This document shows, one piece after another, positions 46,962-55,132 of a stretch of DNA of 64,000 nt (the first letter of the stretch is position 1; each line of letters opens with the position of its first letter). The notes beneath the pieces are model-generated. The model had not been told where the DNA came from, searched no databases, and saw only the letters and a program-made list of their open reading frames with translations. This DNA comes from Candidatus Zixiibacteriota bacterium (GTDB lineage Bacteria > Zixibacteria > MSB-5A5 > GN15 > JAAZOE01), in the NCBI GenBank assembly GCA_023138975.1, contig JAGLON010000039.1, positions 44,295-108,294 of the forward strand, written 5' to 3'. A program made the position numbers and the translations under genes.

Positions 46962-49049
46962 ATGATATCAGATGGGTATTTATCATTAACAAAGCTAGCG
47001 GAACGTTGCGATCTTATCTTACAAAGAGGACCTGATCTACTTGAAAACTATTGGGATAAGAAAAATAATTCATTCTTAAGAAATTTAAGTTCCGAGTATG
47101 CAGATAAAGTAAGCATTACAAATACCTGTTTTTGTGTCTTTGCACTTTTAAGCAATAAAGTACTTTTGAAGCAACTTGATGCTCGTTCAAAAGTAAGCCT
47201 AACAAATATGTTTGGTTTTTCTCTTGAGCATTTAACAACGACAATAATGAAAGCTCCATGGACATCTGAAGATCTTGATGAATTTAATATATACACATCT
47301 CCTATTGCACTTTCTTCAATATGCCGATTGGGAACGGTTGGAAACAAGGAAATACGTGAAAATATAATTAGTATACTCAAGAAAACCGAATCAATTAATA
47401 AGATTAAGAGCGCCTATAAATCCATTGCTAAAAACATCTCGGCATCTGGCGGAGTCTCTTTTCAAATTGATGATGATTCTATTTATGAACCTAGTGCATT
47501 CCTTAATTATTGGTGTATACGTAGTTTTCGAGATATTCATCTTTATTGTAATGAAAATGATATCGATATTGACGCCTGGATTGGTGTTAGCTCTGAGTCT
47601 TTGAATAAAGTATTGAGTCAAGCAGCAGACTGGGCAGTTAATGAAGTATTTCGACAAATATCTTATTTTCATGCTCAAGATAAGTCATCTTTCGTTGCGA
47701 TCGAACTTGCGTTTGCTTTGGCCGCTTCTCTAGATAGTGAAGAATTTTGTAACTCAAAAGTTAATTCCAAAATTGTCAGAACCGCATTGGAGGCAATTTT
47801 TACCGAACAGGAACCTGATGGTCTCTGGCCAAAGCCTCACCCTGTATTCCATTATGGATCTCGGGGAAATGTATATCCTTTCTCTTTTGAAGCTCTAGAT
47901 GCTATTCTCCAAAGTCGTTCGTCTAAATTAAATTCAATGGATCTACGCCCCTTTATAGATAAGCTGAGTAGATCGTTATCTTGGGCGGAGGAAAATTTAC
48001 ATATCAACGATAATCGCGATTCAGGATGGAGATCAAATTATTTACCTTATGCTGATAGATCAGAAGCTTGGAGTACTGCGGCAGTCTTGATAATGATCCG
48101 CTGCCTCAAGTCTATAATAGCTACTCTTCTGCATGAGGATGTTCTTAGCGAGTTTGGAGCAATCAAAATTGCATCTAGTCTTACAGACTTTCAGACATTT
48201 AAGTATGATTCCGATATCGGTGATGATAATAAAAGTCTCAAAACGACTATAAGGGACTCTATTATTTATCCCCATATAGATGAGAGTTTTCATGGCCCTA
48301 AAATATACTCGGCTGTTCTATTTGGCCCTCCTGGTACTGCAAAAACAATGATTGCTAAAGATATTGCCTATATGCTTGGTTGGCCAATGATCTCTCTTCA
48401 AACAGGTGATTTTGCAAATGATGGATTAGATCTTATGATGGCTAGGGCAAAAGATATTTTCACAAAACTAGGTTACCTCCGAAATACCGTTGTTTTTATT
48501 GATGAGGTTGAAGAAATTATCCGAAGTCGAGAAGATTCAAGTAAATCAAAAAATCAAACCAATCTCAGAAGTAGACTTATGACAACTTCAATGTTAACTT
48601 TAATACAAGAACTTCAACAAAAGCGTAGAGTTTTACTTTTAGCTGCAACTAACTATATTGGACAAATCGATCCAGCTATTACTCGACCTGGAGGGAGATT
48701 TGACTTATTACTATTAGTAGCACCTCCTAATAAGAAGGCCAAAATTGAGATGCTAAATGAAGAGCACGACCGTAACTTATGGGGTAGTAAATCGGATGTT
48801 ATATTGAGTAGTTTGATAAATGATACTGAGAGTAAATATATGTCACACTATCAATATTATACCTATTTTGAATGGAAGCATCTAGTTCGAGATGCCTGTA
48901 AATGGGGTGAATTAAGTGAAGACAAGATTGTTGAATCCATAGAATCTCGGCGTAAACTTTATAAAGACCGTATTACTATTAGAGATGATGACAACCAGAA
49001 AACTCTTAAAGAGTTTAATAAGTCTAAAAAGTTTATTAGACTTATTTGA
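46962..49049 (+). CDS. AAA+ ATPase with alpha-toroid-like N-terminal domain
   Basis: The C-terminal third is an AAA+ module with Walker A GPPGTAKT (about 453), Walker B VVFIDEVEEI (about 509) and arginine-rich sensor PAITRPGGRFD (about 573). The N-terminal about 420 residues contain QW-like motifs (EPDGLWPKP, DSGWRSNYLPYADRSEAWSTAA) reminiscent of terpene-cyclase-like alpha/alpha toroids. It overlaps closely with the next gene (11-base gap), so the pair is a functional unit. A role as a defence sensor is inferred from context. Confidence 0.65.
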   Translation: MISDGYLSLTKLAERCDLILQRGPDLLENYWDKKNNSFLRNLSSEYADKVSITNTCFCVFALLSNKVLLKQLDARSKVSLTNMFGFSLEHLTTTIMKAPWTSEDLDEFNIYTSPIALSSICRLGTVGNKEIRENIISILKKTESINKIKSAYKSIAKNISASGGVSFQIDDDSIYEPSAFLNYWCIRSFRDIHLYCNENDIDIDAWIGVSSESLNKVLSQAADWAVNEVFRQISYFHAQDKSSFVAIELAFALAASLDSEEFCNSKVNSKIVRTALEAIFTEQEPDGLWPKPHPVFHYGSRGNVYPFSFEALDAILQSRSSKLNSMDLRPFIDKLSRSLSWAEENLHINDNRDSGWRSNYLPYADRSEAWSTAAVLIMIRCLKSIIATLLHEDVLSEFGAIKIASSLTDFQTFKYDSDIGDDNKSLKTTIRDSIIYPHIDESFHGPKIYSAVLFGPPGTAKTMIAKDIAYMLGWPMISLQTGDFANDGLDLMMARAKDIFTKLGYLRNTVVFIDEVEEIIRSREDSSKSKNQTNLRSRLMTTSMLTLIQELQQKRRVLLLAATNYIGQIDPAITRPGGRFDLLLLVAPPNKKAKIEMLNEEHDRNLWGSKSDVILSSLINDTESKYMSHYQYYTYFEWKHLVRDACKWGELSEDKIVESIESRRKLYKDRITIRDDDNQKTLKEFNKSKKFIRLI

Positions 49050-49060
49050 GGATTAAAACA

Positions 49061-49822
49061 ATGGGAAATAAGAATTCTTTGAATTGCACTATTTGTGGGA
49101 GTTTCAATAGATATTTAAGCGAAATTGAACATAAAATTAAAGAAATTAAAGCTTTGGGCATAACAGTTCTATCACCCAAGAATACAAATGCCTTGTCTAC
49201 TGATGGAGGTTTTGTAAGATTACAAGGTGATTGCAATTCTAATAAAGAAATTGAAGTGCTTCATTTGCAGGCAATCGAACGAAGTGATTTTATTTATATA
49301 GTCAACCCGCACGGATATTTAGGAAACAGCACTATTTTTGAGATTGGATATGCGATTTCTCGTGGTATACCTGTCTATTCCTCTGATCTACCCACAGAAT
49401 GGATCCTTGCTCAATTTGTTCAACAGATCTCAGATATATCAGAAGTGACGAGGAAGGTTACATCTGTACCTTTACAAAATCTTCCTAGGAAGGCGAGTTT
49501 GACTGATTTGCAAGATTATATTCAGCAAATGGTACTAGATCGGGGTTATGATAATGAAACTCTAAGAGATGTTGTTTTACTGTTCGTCGAAGAAGTAGGG
49601 GAATTGGCAAAGGCTACACGAAAGAGAATAGGCTTATCTAATAACGCAGTAAATGGCGATGCTATAAAATGGGTTTCGAATGAATTAGCAGATTGTCTTA
49701 TTTATATTTTGGACATTGCCAATCTAACAGAGACTAACCTGGAAAAGGCATTTAGAAGCAAAGAGCAGCACAATCAAAAAAGATTTCTATCAAAACAGAA
49801 GCAATTTAAAAAGGAAGATTAA
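49061..49822 (+). CDS. Nucleoside 2-deoxyribosyltransferase-like/MazG fusion
   Basis: The start is ATG 49061 with SD GAGG. Residues 1-130 look like the nucleoside deoxyribosyltransferase/TIR-like Rossmann fold (NCTICGSF, ITVLSPKNTN, SDFIYIVNPHGYLGNSTIFEIGYAISRGIPVY, with Glu after STIF). Residues about 150-250 are a MazG-like NTP pyrophosphatase (LFVEEVGELAKATRK, ELADCLIYILDIAN), carrying EExxE and ExxD metal motifs. The fusion suggests removal or cleavage of nucleotides during infection. It is paired with the AAA+ gene. Confidence 0.7.
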   Translation: MGNKNSLNCTICGSFNRYLSEIEHKIKEIKALGITVLSPKNTNALSTDGGFVRLQGDCNSNKEIEVLHLQAIERSDFIYIVNPHGYLGNSTIFEIGYAISRGIPVYSSDLPTEWILAQFVQQISDISEVTRKVTSVPLQNLPRKASLTDLQDYIQQMVLDRGYDNETLRDVVLLFVEEVGELAKATRKRIGLSNNAVNGDAIKWVSNELADCLIYILDIANLTETNLEKAFRSKEQHNQKRFLSKQKQFKKED

Positions 49823-49917
49823 CAAAGTGAACTTCACTACATATTGATCATCAGGATCTAAGCAGTCTTCAGTTTTTCCCATCTTTGTAAGTCAATCCTT
49901 TAAATATCCATTATTCA

Positions 49918-50844
49918 TTAGAGTAGCTCTCTCTCAATTTCCTCCCCACACAACAAATCAACATCATCACCTGCAAAAACAATCCCGTCTTTTCCGCAAG
50001 TCACACAATCATTTTCAGACTTTACAGTTTCCTTCCAGACATGCGTTCTAAAATTCCTTGCATCAATAGCAATGCCATCAAAATTAATTTCCTCTCCTGA
50101 GACCATTCTCATAAATAACCAAACTGCTTGAGATGCAATGGACATATTAAGCGAATAAACCTGAGGAGCAACGACGTTAATTCCTCTAATATAGCCTTGT
50201 TCTTCCAAACGTTTTCTCTCATCAAATGGTAATAATTCATTCATGGCTTCTGTTACATTAAAAAAACCCGAACAATGAAGGCAAAAACCTGAATTTGGAA
50301 GAATTGTAATAACTTGCCCTCCAGCAGATTCTAATTTCCCATTTTTTACATTAGCTCCAACACCGCAGTCTAAATATGTTATTCCATGAGCTAGACATAA
50401 ACGATTTGAGGCAATTCTAACGGCATTGGAATCTGAAGCTCCGAAGAGAAAATCACATTCCCTGAATTTATCCTGATTTTCTTTTTCAAGAAAGTCCCCA
50501 TGAATTGATAGAATATCCTGATTAGGATTGAATTCATGAATTGATCTTTTTACTAAATCAACTTTTTTAGTATTCTGTTTTAAATCAATAGGTCTGCTAT
50601 TTATAAGCCGGTTTAGATTACTGGTTTCCACATAATCATTATCAATAAAAATCAGCTTTCCGGGAAAAAGCCTCATTAATAATTCAATTAAAACACTGCC
50701 AAGTCCGCCAACTGATACAACTCCAATAGTTAGACCTGATAAAATCTTTTGTATATCATCTCCAAAAACTAGTATGTGACGACTACAAATGTCATTGATT
50801 TCCCGATTGTTAAATTCTGTTTTATTACAGTTAATTATCTTCAT
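49918..50844 (-). CDS. E1-like ThiF family adenylyltransferase
   Basis: A ThiF/MoeB/UBA fold: nucleotide loop VGGLGSVLIELL, FIDNDYVETSNLNR and FGASDSNAVR. A zinc site is formed by FCLHC and DCVTCG. An Arg and Lys in the usual positions and Asp in DNDYV fit E1 adenylation of a C-terminal glycine. It is the last gene of a leftward operon with JAB and E2-like genes. SD AGGAGAA precedes the ATG. Confidence 0.82.
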   Translation of the reverse strand: MKIINCNKTEFNNREINDICSRHILVFGDDIQKILSGLTIGVVSVGGLGSVLIELLMRLFPGKLIFIDNDYVETSNLNRLINSRPIDLKQNTKKVDLVKRSIHEFNPNQDILSIHGDFLEKENQDKFRECDFLFGASDSNAVRIASNRLCLAHGITYLDCGVGANVKNGKLESAGGQVITILPNSGFCLHCSGFFNVTEAMNELLPFDERKRLEEQGYIRGINVVAPQVYSLNMSIASQAVWLFMRMVSGEEINFDGIAIDARNFRTHVWKETVKSENDCVTCGKDGIVFAGDDVDLLCGEEIERELL

Positions 50845-50857
50845 TTTTATTTTTCTC

Positions 50858-51331
50858 CTATATCACTACAATTCTGTCAATGTTTGAAAGCTTGTTTAAA
50901 GTTTTATCCCAGAATCGTGCTCTTACAATATTCTCATCACATCCAAATACAATAAAGGCAATCTGTGTATCCTCTACATACTGTCTAAAATATGGTATTT
51001 TGGTATTCACAGCCTCATTGTCATCAACTGAGCTAAATTGAACATTGTCTGACCAAGGATGAGTGTGAATGTCAAGTAAGTGTCCATTAAATTTTTCACA
51101 CTTTTGTATTGATTGTTCTGTAAACTTTGGACTAAAAGCTACAACAACAGGTGAACGCTTGTAGTAATCATTCTCATTGGGCAGAATAATCTCATTAACT
51201 AAGAATTTACATGAATTACTGCTTTTTGAGGTTTTATAAACAGCATAGGCTCCGGTTTCAATACTTAGATTTTGAAACATATAATTCTTGAGCTTTTGCC
51301 AATCTCTTGTCTTGATAATAAACTGATTCAC
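50858..51331 (-). CDS. JAB/JAMM metalloprotease (deubiquitinase-like)
   Basis: The 157-residue protein carries the JAMM motif: Glu25 in IETGAY, then IHTHP (His89, His91) and FSSVDD (Ser100, Asp103). Spacing between the second His and Asp is one longer than usual. Start is GTG 51331 with SD GGGAGG; it overlaps the E2-like stop by one base. JAB proteins cleave ubiquitin-like tags or process precursors. Confidence 0.8.
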   Translation of the reverse strand: MNQFIIKTRDWQKLKNYMFQNLSIETGAYAVYKTSKSSNSCKFLVNEIILPNENDYYKRSPVVVAFSPKFTEQSIQKCEKFNGHLLDIHTHPWSDNVQFSSVDDNEAVNTKIPYFRQYVEDTQIAFIVFGCDENIVRARFWDKTLNKLSNIDRIVVI

Positions 51332-51774
51332 TACATAACCTCCCTTGCTGCTTTATCCATTCCTTTACCTAATCCATAAATTACATGAGATAGGTTTGTA
51401 CCAGCATTACAATGAATTTTAGGTTTCCAGCCAGTTTTTAAGTGAAAGGAAAACCTTGCCATGTTATTTTTTGACATATCATTGAAGTCATCATCCTCGA
51501 AATAATGACCAGGTGTTTTCCCAGTGATTGTTTTGAGTCCCTTATCTATATAAAATCTATCTGGTGCAGTGTAAAAGACATGGGACTTTTTAGGCAGAAT
51601 TATTAAGAGCATGGTTGCTCTTTGTTTCCAACTTGATGGCAAGGGATAGTTTATTATTAGAATTGACTGCCAGTTTTTACCATTTAAGACAACATTATTC
51701 TTTCCATACATCTTGGTTAGAAGCTGTAGGTTTTGTAAAATCCAATTTTGCCAATCTGTATATTTGTTAAACAT
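51331..51774 (-). CDS. E2/UBC-like family protein (prokaryotic E2 family E type)
   Basis: The 147-residue protein has the strand-P-L-P pattern of E2 (ILIINYPLPSSW), FYTAPDRFYIDKGL and the FSFHLKTGWKPKIHCNAGTNLSHVI end. Such WxP.. followed by a helix is seen in prokaryotic E2 family E proteins. It has a single cysteine, Cys122, which is the only candidate for a thioester. The JAB and E1 genes follow in tight order, which supports the call. Confidence 0.6.
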   Translation of the reverse strand: MFNKYTDWQNWILQNLQLLTKMYGKNNVVLNGKNWQSILIINYPLPSSWKQRATMLLIILPKKSHVFYTAPDRFYIDKGLKTITGKTPGHYFEDDDFNDMSKNNMARFSFHLKTGWKPKIHCNAGTNLSHVIYGLGKGMDKAAREVM

Positions 51775-51843
51775 TTATACCTCCACTAATGTTTTAGTAA
51801 GGTGGCAGGCAAGGCCTTAAGCTCAACCTACCACCCTAATTGA

Positions 51844-52026
51844 TTAGCCTATGCCATTTTCAAAAATGACAGGCGGACGCTTTTGCGGTTTAACAATTGG
51901 CTCATCAGGATCAACAGTGATCACATCAAAGTCTTCGGGGATAGCGTCATCATTTGCTAATTCCTCAATTCCAAATTGATTTTCCTTGGCTGACTTTTTG
52001 CCAAAGATAGAGTCCAGAAATCCCAT
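51844..52026 (-). CDS. Small acidic protein ending in ...ENGIG
   Basis: A 60-residue ORF with a strong SD (GGGAGG) before the ATG. It is acidic and low in order (NDDAIPEDFDVITVDPDEP) and ends ENGIG. Its place next to the E2-like gene is where a ubiquitin-like modifier might be, and a terminal glycine fits, but it is too short and disordered for a beta-grasp fold. Its role is open. Confidence 0.5.
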   Translation of the reverse strand: MGFLDSIFGKKSAKENQFGIEELANDDAIPEDFDVITVDPDEPIVKPQKRPPVIFENGIG

Positions 52027-52037
52027 AGATGCCTCCC

Positions 52038-52232
52038 TTAAATAATGGTTTTAAGTTTATAGTTAGGTGTTAACGCTGTTTTGTTAGATGCGAAGTTTCT
52101 CGCAACATATTCACAATCATGAGTATTCTGTAATTTTCCAAAAATGCGGCCTACTTCATACTTGTTGTATAAAACAATGGCAGTTATGAGGAGAATTAGT
52201 ATGAAGACCCTTTTCCATCGAATTCTATACAT
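52038..52232 (-). CDS. Small single-pass membrane protein
   Basis: A 64-residue protein with a helix VFILILLITAIVLYNKY after a basic N-terminus. SD GGAG precedes the start. It sits 3 bases after the preceding gene in the operon. No family is recognised. Confidence 0.45.
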   Translation of the reverse strand: MYRIRWKRVFILILLITAIVLYNKYEVGRIFGKLQNTHDCEYVARNFASNKTALTPNYKLKTII

Positions 52233-52235
52233 ATT

Positions 52236-53057
52236 TTACTCCTTTTCCTTATTGGTTTGAATAAAGTTCCCAGCCAATTCAGTTGTTATTATTTTTCTAT
52301 AAGTATCCAGTCTGGGATCATTTCGTACCAGTTTTTCTAAAGCTTTCTTCATTTGCGTGTCTCTACATGCCATGATTAAACTTGATGGAATCAATTCAGT
52401 TGACAAATTCTTTACTGCATTTTCAAGTTCGTTTTGAGCCGATGAAATACCAATTTCGATAAAGATGAGTTCCTTATCCTTTTGTAAAACCAGATCAACT
52501 GCTTTGTTATTGCTTAGGAAATATTCGATTTTGAATTGATAATCTTTTTGCTTGTAATGATTTAAGATTCTGTGGCAACAGAACTGATGCAGGTATCCAC
52601 CTTTTGAGGGGAATGATCTTTCAGGAACATTGCAGACTTTATAGGCAGAGGAAAGTGGCTCTAATATGACTACTTTGTTTCTACCTTTTTGCAAACGATG
52701 TTCTTTATACCAGCCCTTGTTTATTAGATACTTTTTAATTTTTATTTTTTGTGAACCGCTTGATATTCCTGCAAGTTCGAATATTTCATTCTGGATTAAA
52801 AATCTAGTTTTTGAAAGTAGATGAAGCTGCATTACTCTTTTAGCTTCCTGGTCGAGTATTGGTTTTTTAACAGAAGTTTTGGTTTTTATTGATGGATTGT
52901 TTTTTTCCTTCTTTTGAGTTTTAGCATTTGTGTCTTCACTGGGAGCTGTGCTATTTGTAACTGGTTCAGGAAGTGCTGGAAAGTGAATATACATGCTTTC
53001 ACTTCGCATTTTTGACTCAAGATCAATTATGAATTTTGGTGTGTTTTTATTAAGCAA
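52236..53057 (-). CDS. Winged-helix protein with nuclease-like C-domain
   Basis: Residues 1-75 are low in complexity and basic. A winged-helix region (about 80-135, FLIQNEIFELAGISSGSQKIKIKKYLINKGWY) is followed by a restriction-endonuclease-like domain with AVDLVL (about 187) and LIFIEIGIS, i.e. D...ExG where K is expected. This suggests an inactive nuclease fold used for binding. The start is TTG 53057, behind SD GGAGG; it overlaps the ATPase ORF by 8 bases. Confidence 0.5.
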   Translation of the reverse strand: MLNKNTPKFIIDLESKMRSESMYIHFPALPEPVTNSTAPSEDTNAKTQKKEKNNPSIKTKTSVKKPILDQEAKRVMQLHLLSKTRFLIQNEIFELAGISSGSQKIKIKKYLINKGWYKEHRLQKGRNKVVILEPLSSAYKVCNVPERSFPSKGGYLHQFCCHRILNHYKQKDYQFKIEYFLSNNKAVDLVLQKDKELIFIEIGISSAQNELENAVKNLSTELIPSSLIMACRDTQMKKALEKLVRNDPRLDTYRKIITTELAGNFIQTNKEKE

Positions 53058-53949
53058 TTCTTTGTACCTCCAGTGTGAAAGGTTGAGGATATCTTAGATC
53101 CTTTACTACTGCTTGACCCGGCATTGTCATTTGTTTAATAAATTGCTTTTGCTCAGGGCTCATTCCTGTGGCTGAAGCGAAAATATCATAGTCTGTTCCC
53201 AGCCCTTCACCACCGACTAGTATTTTTATCCCGCTATTTGCCATAACTGAATCTGAAATCCTTGTTAATCCTTGAGTACTTATTAGAAAGCCAACTCCAA
53301 ACTCTCGTGCTTTTGCCAGGTAATCAGATAACAGAAAGGTTTGCTCTTTACTATCGAACCACTTTTTGAAAATTGTGCTTGCTTCATCGAATACAAATAG
53401 ATCAATTAATCTGTTGCTTCTTAGGTTATTCATCATTCGATACATCATTATTTTTGCGACAGTTACAGTTATGAAGAGGTTTTGATAATCTGTTGGCACA
53501 CCATCTAATGAAATTGCCCAATCAATTGTTAAGAAATTATTCCAGTCCAGCTTCTTTTGAGAACATAGTTGTTCATCAAAAACACTAAATAAGCTATCGA
53601 GCCTGTTTAACAGTGTTTCCCTATAACGCGCGGTGTTGGTCATGAGAGGATATTTTGTATTATTTAATAGATAGTAAACATCTGTGAGAGTTGGATAGAT
53701 GCCAGTTTCTACTGACTTGCGTTCTTTACATAGCCATAATATTTTGGAGGAGAGAAGTCCTCGGGCAGCGACTCTGATATCAAGGTAATTACCAAAAACT
53801 TCACAAAACGAATTCACCCAGAATCTTAACTTCACTCCCGGAGGAGGTTCTATCCAATTGGTGTAATAGTCGTTTAACTGCCAATAAACGAATTTTGGAT
53901 GAATCATAAGTGCATGAAACTCAAACTTACGATCAAATATATTAATCAT
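53050..53949 (-). CDS. HerA/VirD4-type ATPase, C-terminal part
   Basis: The ORF contains the second half of a P-loop ATPase: INIFDRKFEFHAL (post-Walker A strand), Walker B IDLFVFDEAS and FGVGFLISTQGLTRISDSVMANSGIKIL. It has no Walker A, which is in the preceding ORF. The two overlap by 8 bases around AAAAATG. Joined, they give a roughly 428-residue VirD4/HerA-like motor of the kind found in conjugation or DNA-processing systems. Confidence 0.7.
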   Translation of the reverse strand: MINIFDRKFEFHALMIHPKFVYWQLNDYYTNWIEPPPGVKLRFWVNSFCEVFGNYLDIRVAARGLLSSKILWLCKERKSVETGIYPTLTDVYYLLNNTKYPLMTNTARYRETLLNRLDSLFSVFDEQLCSQKKLDWNNFLTIDWAISLDGVPTDYQNLFITVTVAKIMMYRMMNNLRSNRLIDLFVFDEASTIFKKWFDSKEQTFLLSDYLAKAREFGVGFLISTQGLTRISDSVMANSGIKILVGGEGLGTDYDIFASATGMSPEQKQFIKQMTMPGQAVVKDLRYPQPFTLEVQRIA

Positions 53950-54331
53950 TTTTCATCTCCAAAAGCTGTAAAAGGATTAGAAAAATTAAATTTGATTTTC
54001 CCCCGCCGGTTCTGCCACAAATCAGCATGTGAGTTGTGAGCATTTCAGGATAGATTAGATAAGGAACTCCTTTGGGTGGAACTTTCCCTAATCCGATTGT
54101 TCCAGGTAATAGGTTTGAGATGGGATTTGTCGCTCTAAACGGATCAGGGTCAACAAGGTCATTCATTTCAGCTTCTTTTAGCATTTCAATAATGAGATTG
54201 TAAACCATTACATCCGCTGGATTGGCTTTTAATAGGTTGAAAAGCTTACTAAATTTGAGTTCTCTATTTCTACCGGTTTTTTGTGCTCTTTTAATTATAT
54301 CATTAATATCTTTTTCTGTAATTTGATTCAT
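53942..54331 (-). CDS. HerA/VirD4-type ATPase, N-terminal part with Walker A
   Basis: The 129-residue ORF ends soon after Walker A (MLICGRTGGGKSNLIF). After LLQLLEMKND the frame stops, while the +1 frame continues as the next ORF. Removing one A from the A5 run would fuse them as LLEMKMINIFDRK. This may be a true frameshift, a programmed one, or a sequence error. It overlaps the zinc protein gene by 4 bases. Confidence 0.65.
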   Translation of the reverse strand: MNQITEKDINDIIKRAQKTGRNRELKFSKLFNLLKANPADVMVYNLIIEMLKEAEMNDLVDPDPFRATNPISNLLPGTIGLGKVPPKGVPYLIYPEMLTTHMLICGRTGGGKSNLIFLILLQLLEMKND

Positions 54332-54759
54332 TCTTCAACCCTTTCAACAAAGGGGGAGAGAATTACTCTAAGAGTTCCCAAAAGCATTCTTTTTATTTTG
54401 ACTTGTTTATGACATTCACGACAGAAGTAATCATTCTCTTTTTCATCATATTTGGCACAGTGATGACAAAGCGTTTTAGTGCATTTTACTGAAGAGCATA
54501 ATCTTATAGTTCGTTTAGTTAGATACTGGCGACATTCAGGGATTTGGCATCTTCCGACAATTTGGGTTGAAATATCACGGATTATTTCACCATCCAGTTC
54601 AACAGAACTATCAGTTACAGTTGTAATAATATTTCCATCTGGAGAAATTTCTGTTTTTTCCTCTTGATCAAAAGTCAGAGTGCCGTCATCTGATGCAATT
54701 GTTGATCTTCTTCGATTAATGCGATGTTGTGAGGCTTCCTCGAATAGTTCATCTGGCAT
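54328..54759 (-). CDS. Small zinc-binding RING-like protein
   Basis: The start is ATG 54759, seven bases after SD GGGAGG; an in-frame TTG at 54774 lies inside that SD. The C-terminal half has eight cysteines in the order CQIPEC, CSSVKC, LCHHC and FCREC-H, a binuclear treble-clef/RING-like arrangement. Given the E1, E2-like and JAB genes of this operon, an E3-like adaptor is a fair guess, but a plain zinc-ribbon protein is equally possible. Confidence 0.5.
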   Translation of the reverse strand: MPDELFEEASQHRINRRRSTIASDDGTLTFDQEEKTEISPDGNIITTVTDSSVELDGEIIRDISTQIVGRCQIPECRQYLTKRTIRLCSSVKCTKTLCHHCAKYDEKENDYFCRECHKQVKIKRMLLGTLRVILSPFVERVEE

Positions 54760-54802
54760 AGCATGACCTCCCAAATTTAGAGTTTTTTGACTTTAATTTC
54801 TT

Positions 54803-55003
54803 CTAAAGTATCTTGATAACCCTTTGAGTTACTTTACTTTCCTTTGTCTCAAGCCATTTCTCAATAGTACTTCTTCTAAACCTCAAGTGTTTTCCAAGCT
54901 TCACACATGGGACATAGCCAATATGTGACCAGTAGTAAACTGTTGAGAGTTTAACTCCGAGTTCACTGGCTAATTCTTGAGGTGTCAGAAGTTCTTTATT
55001 CAT
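54803..55003 (-). CDS. Excisionase/MerR-type HTH protein
   Basis: A short winged helix-turn-helix: LLTPQELASELGVKLSTVYYWSHIGYVPCVKLGKHLRFRRSTIEKWL. This is the MerR/Xis-like fold used by excisionases and small regulators. The start at 55003 (MNKELLTPQ) fits the family; the frame is open to 55045. It leads the operon and probably regulates it or aids excision. Confidence 0.75.
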   Translation of the reverse strand: MNKELLTPQELASELGVKLSTVYYWSHIGYVPCVKLGKHLRFRRSTIEKWLETKESKVTQRVIKIL

Positions 55004-55132
55004 TCTACTTTCTTTGTTTGAGTTTTTTCTTTTTGGCTCTTCCAATAGTTTTTCTCTTCTATTTCAGAACTTCTCCCTTGAAGTTTGTCAGTATTTTGTT
55101 TTAATTGAGGCCCAATATATTGATTTAGAACA

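Noticed and set aside
51844..52026. 60-residue protein as a true ubiquitin-like modifier
   Set aside because: It ends in GIG, but it is too short and disordered for a beta-grasp fold; kept as an open question only.
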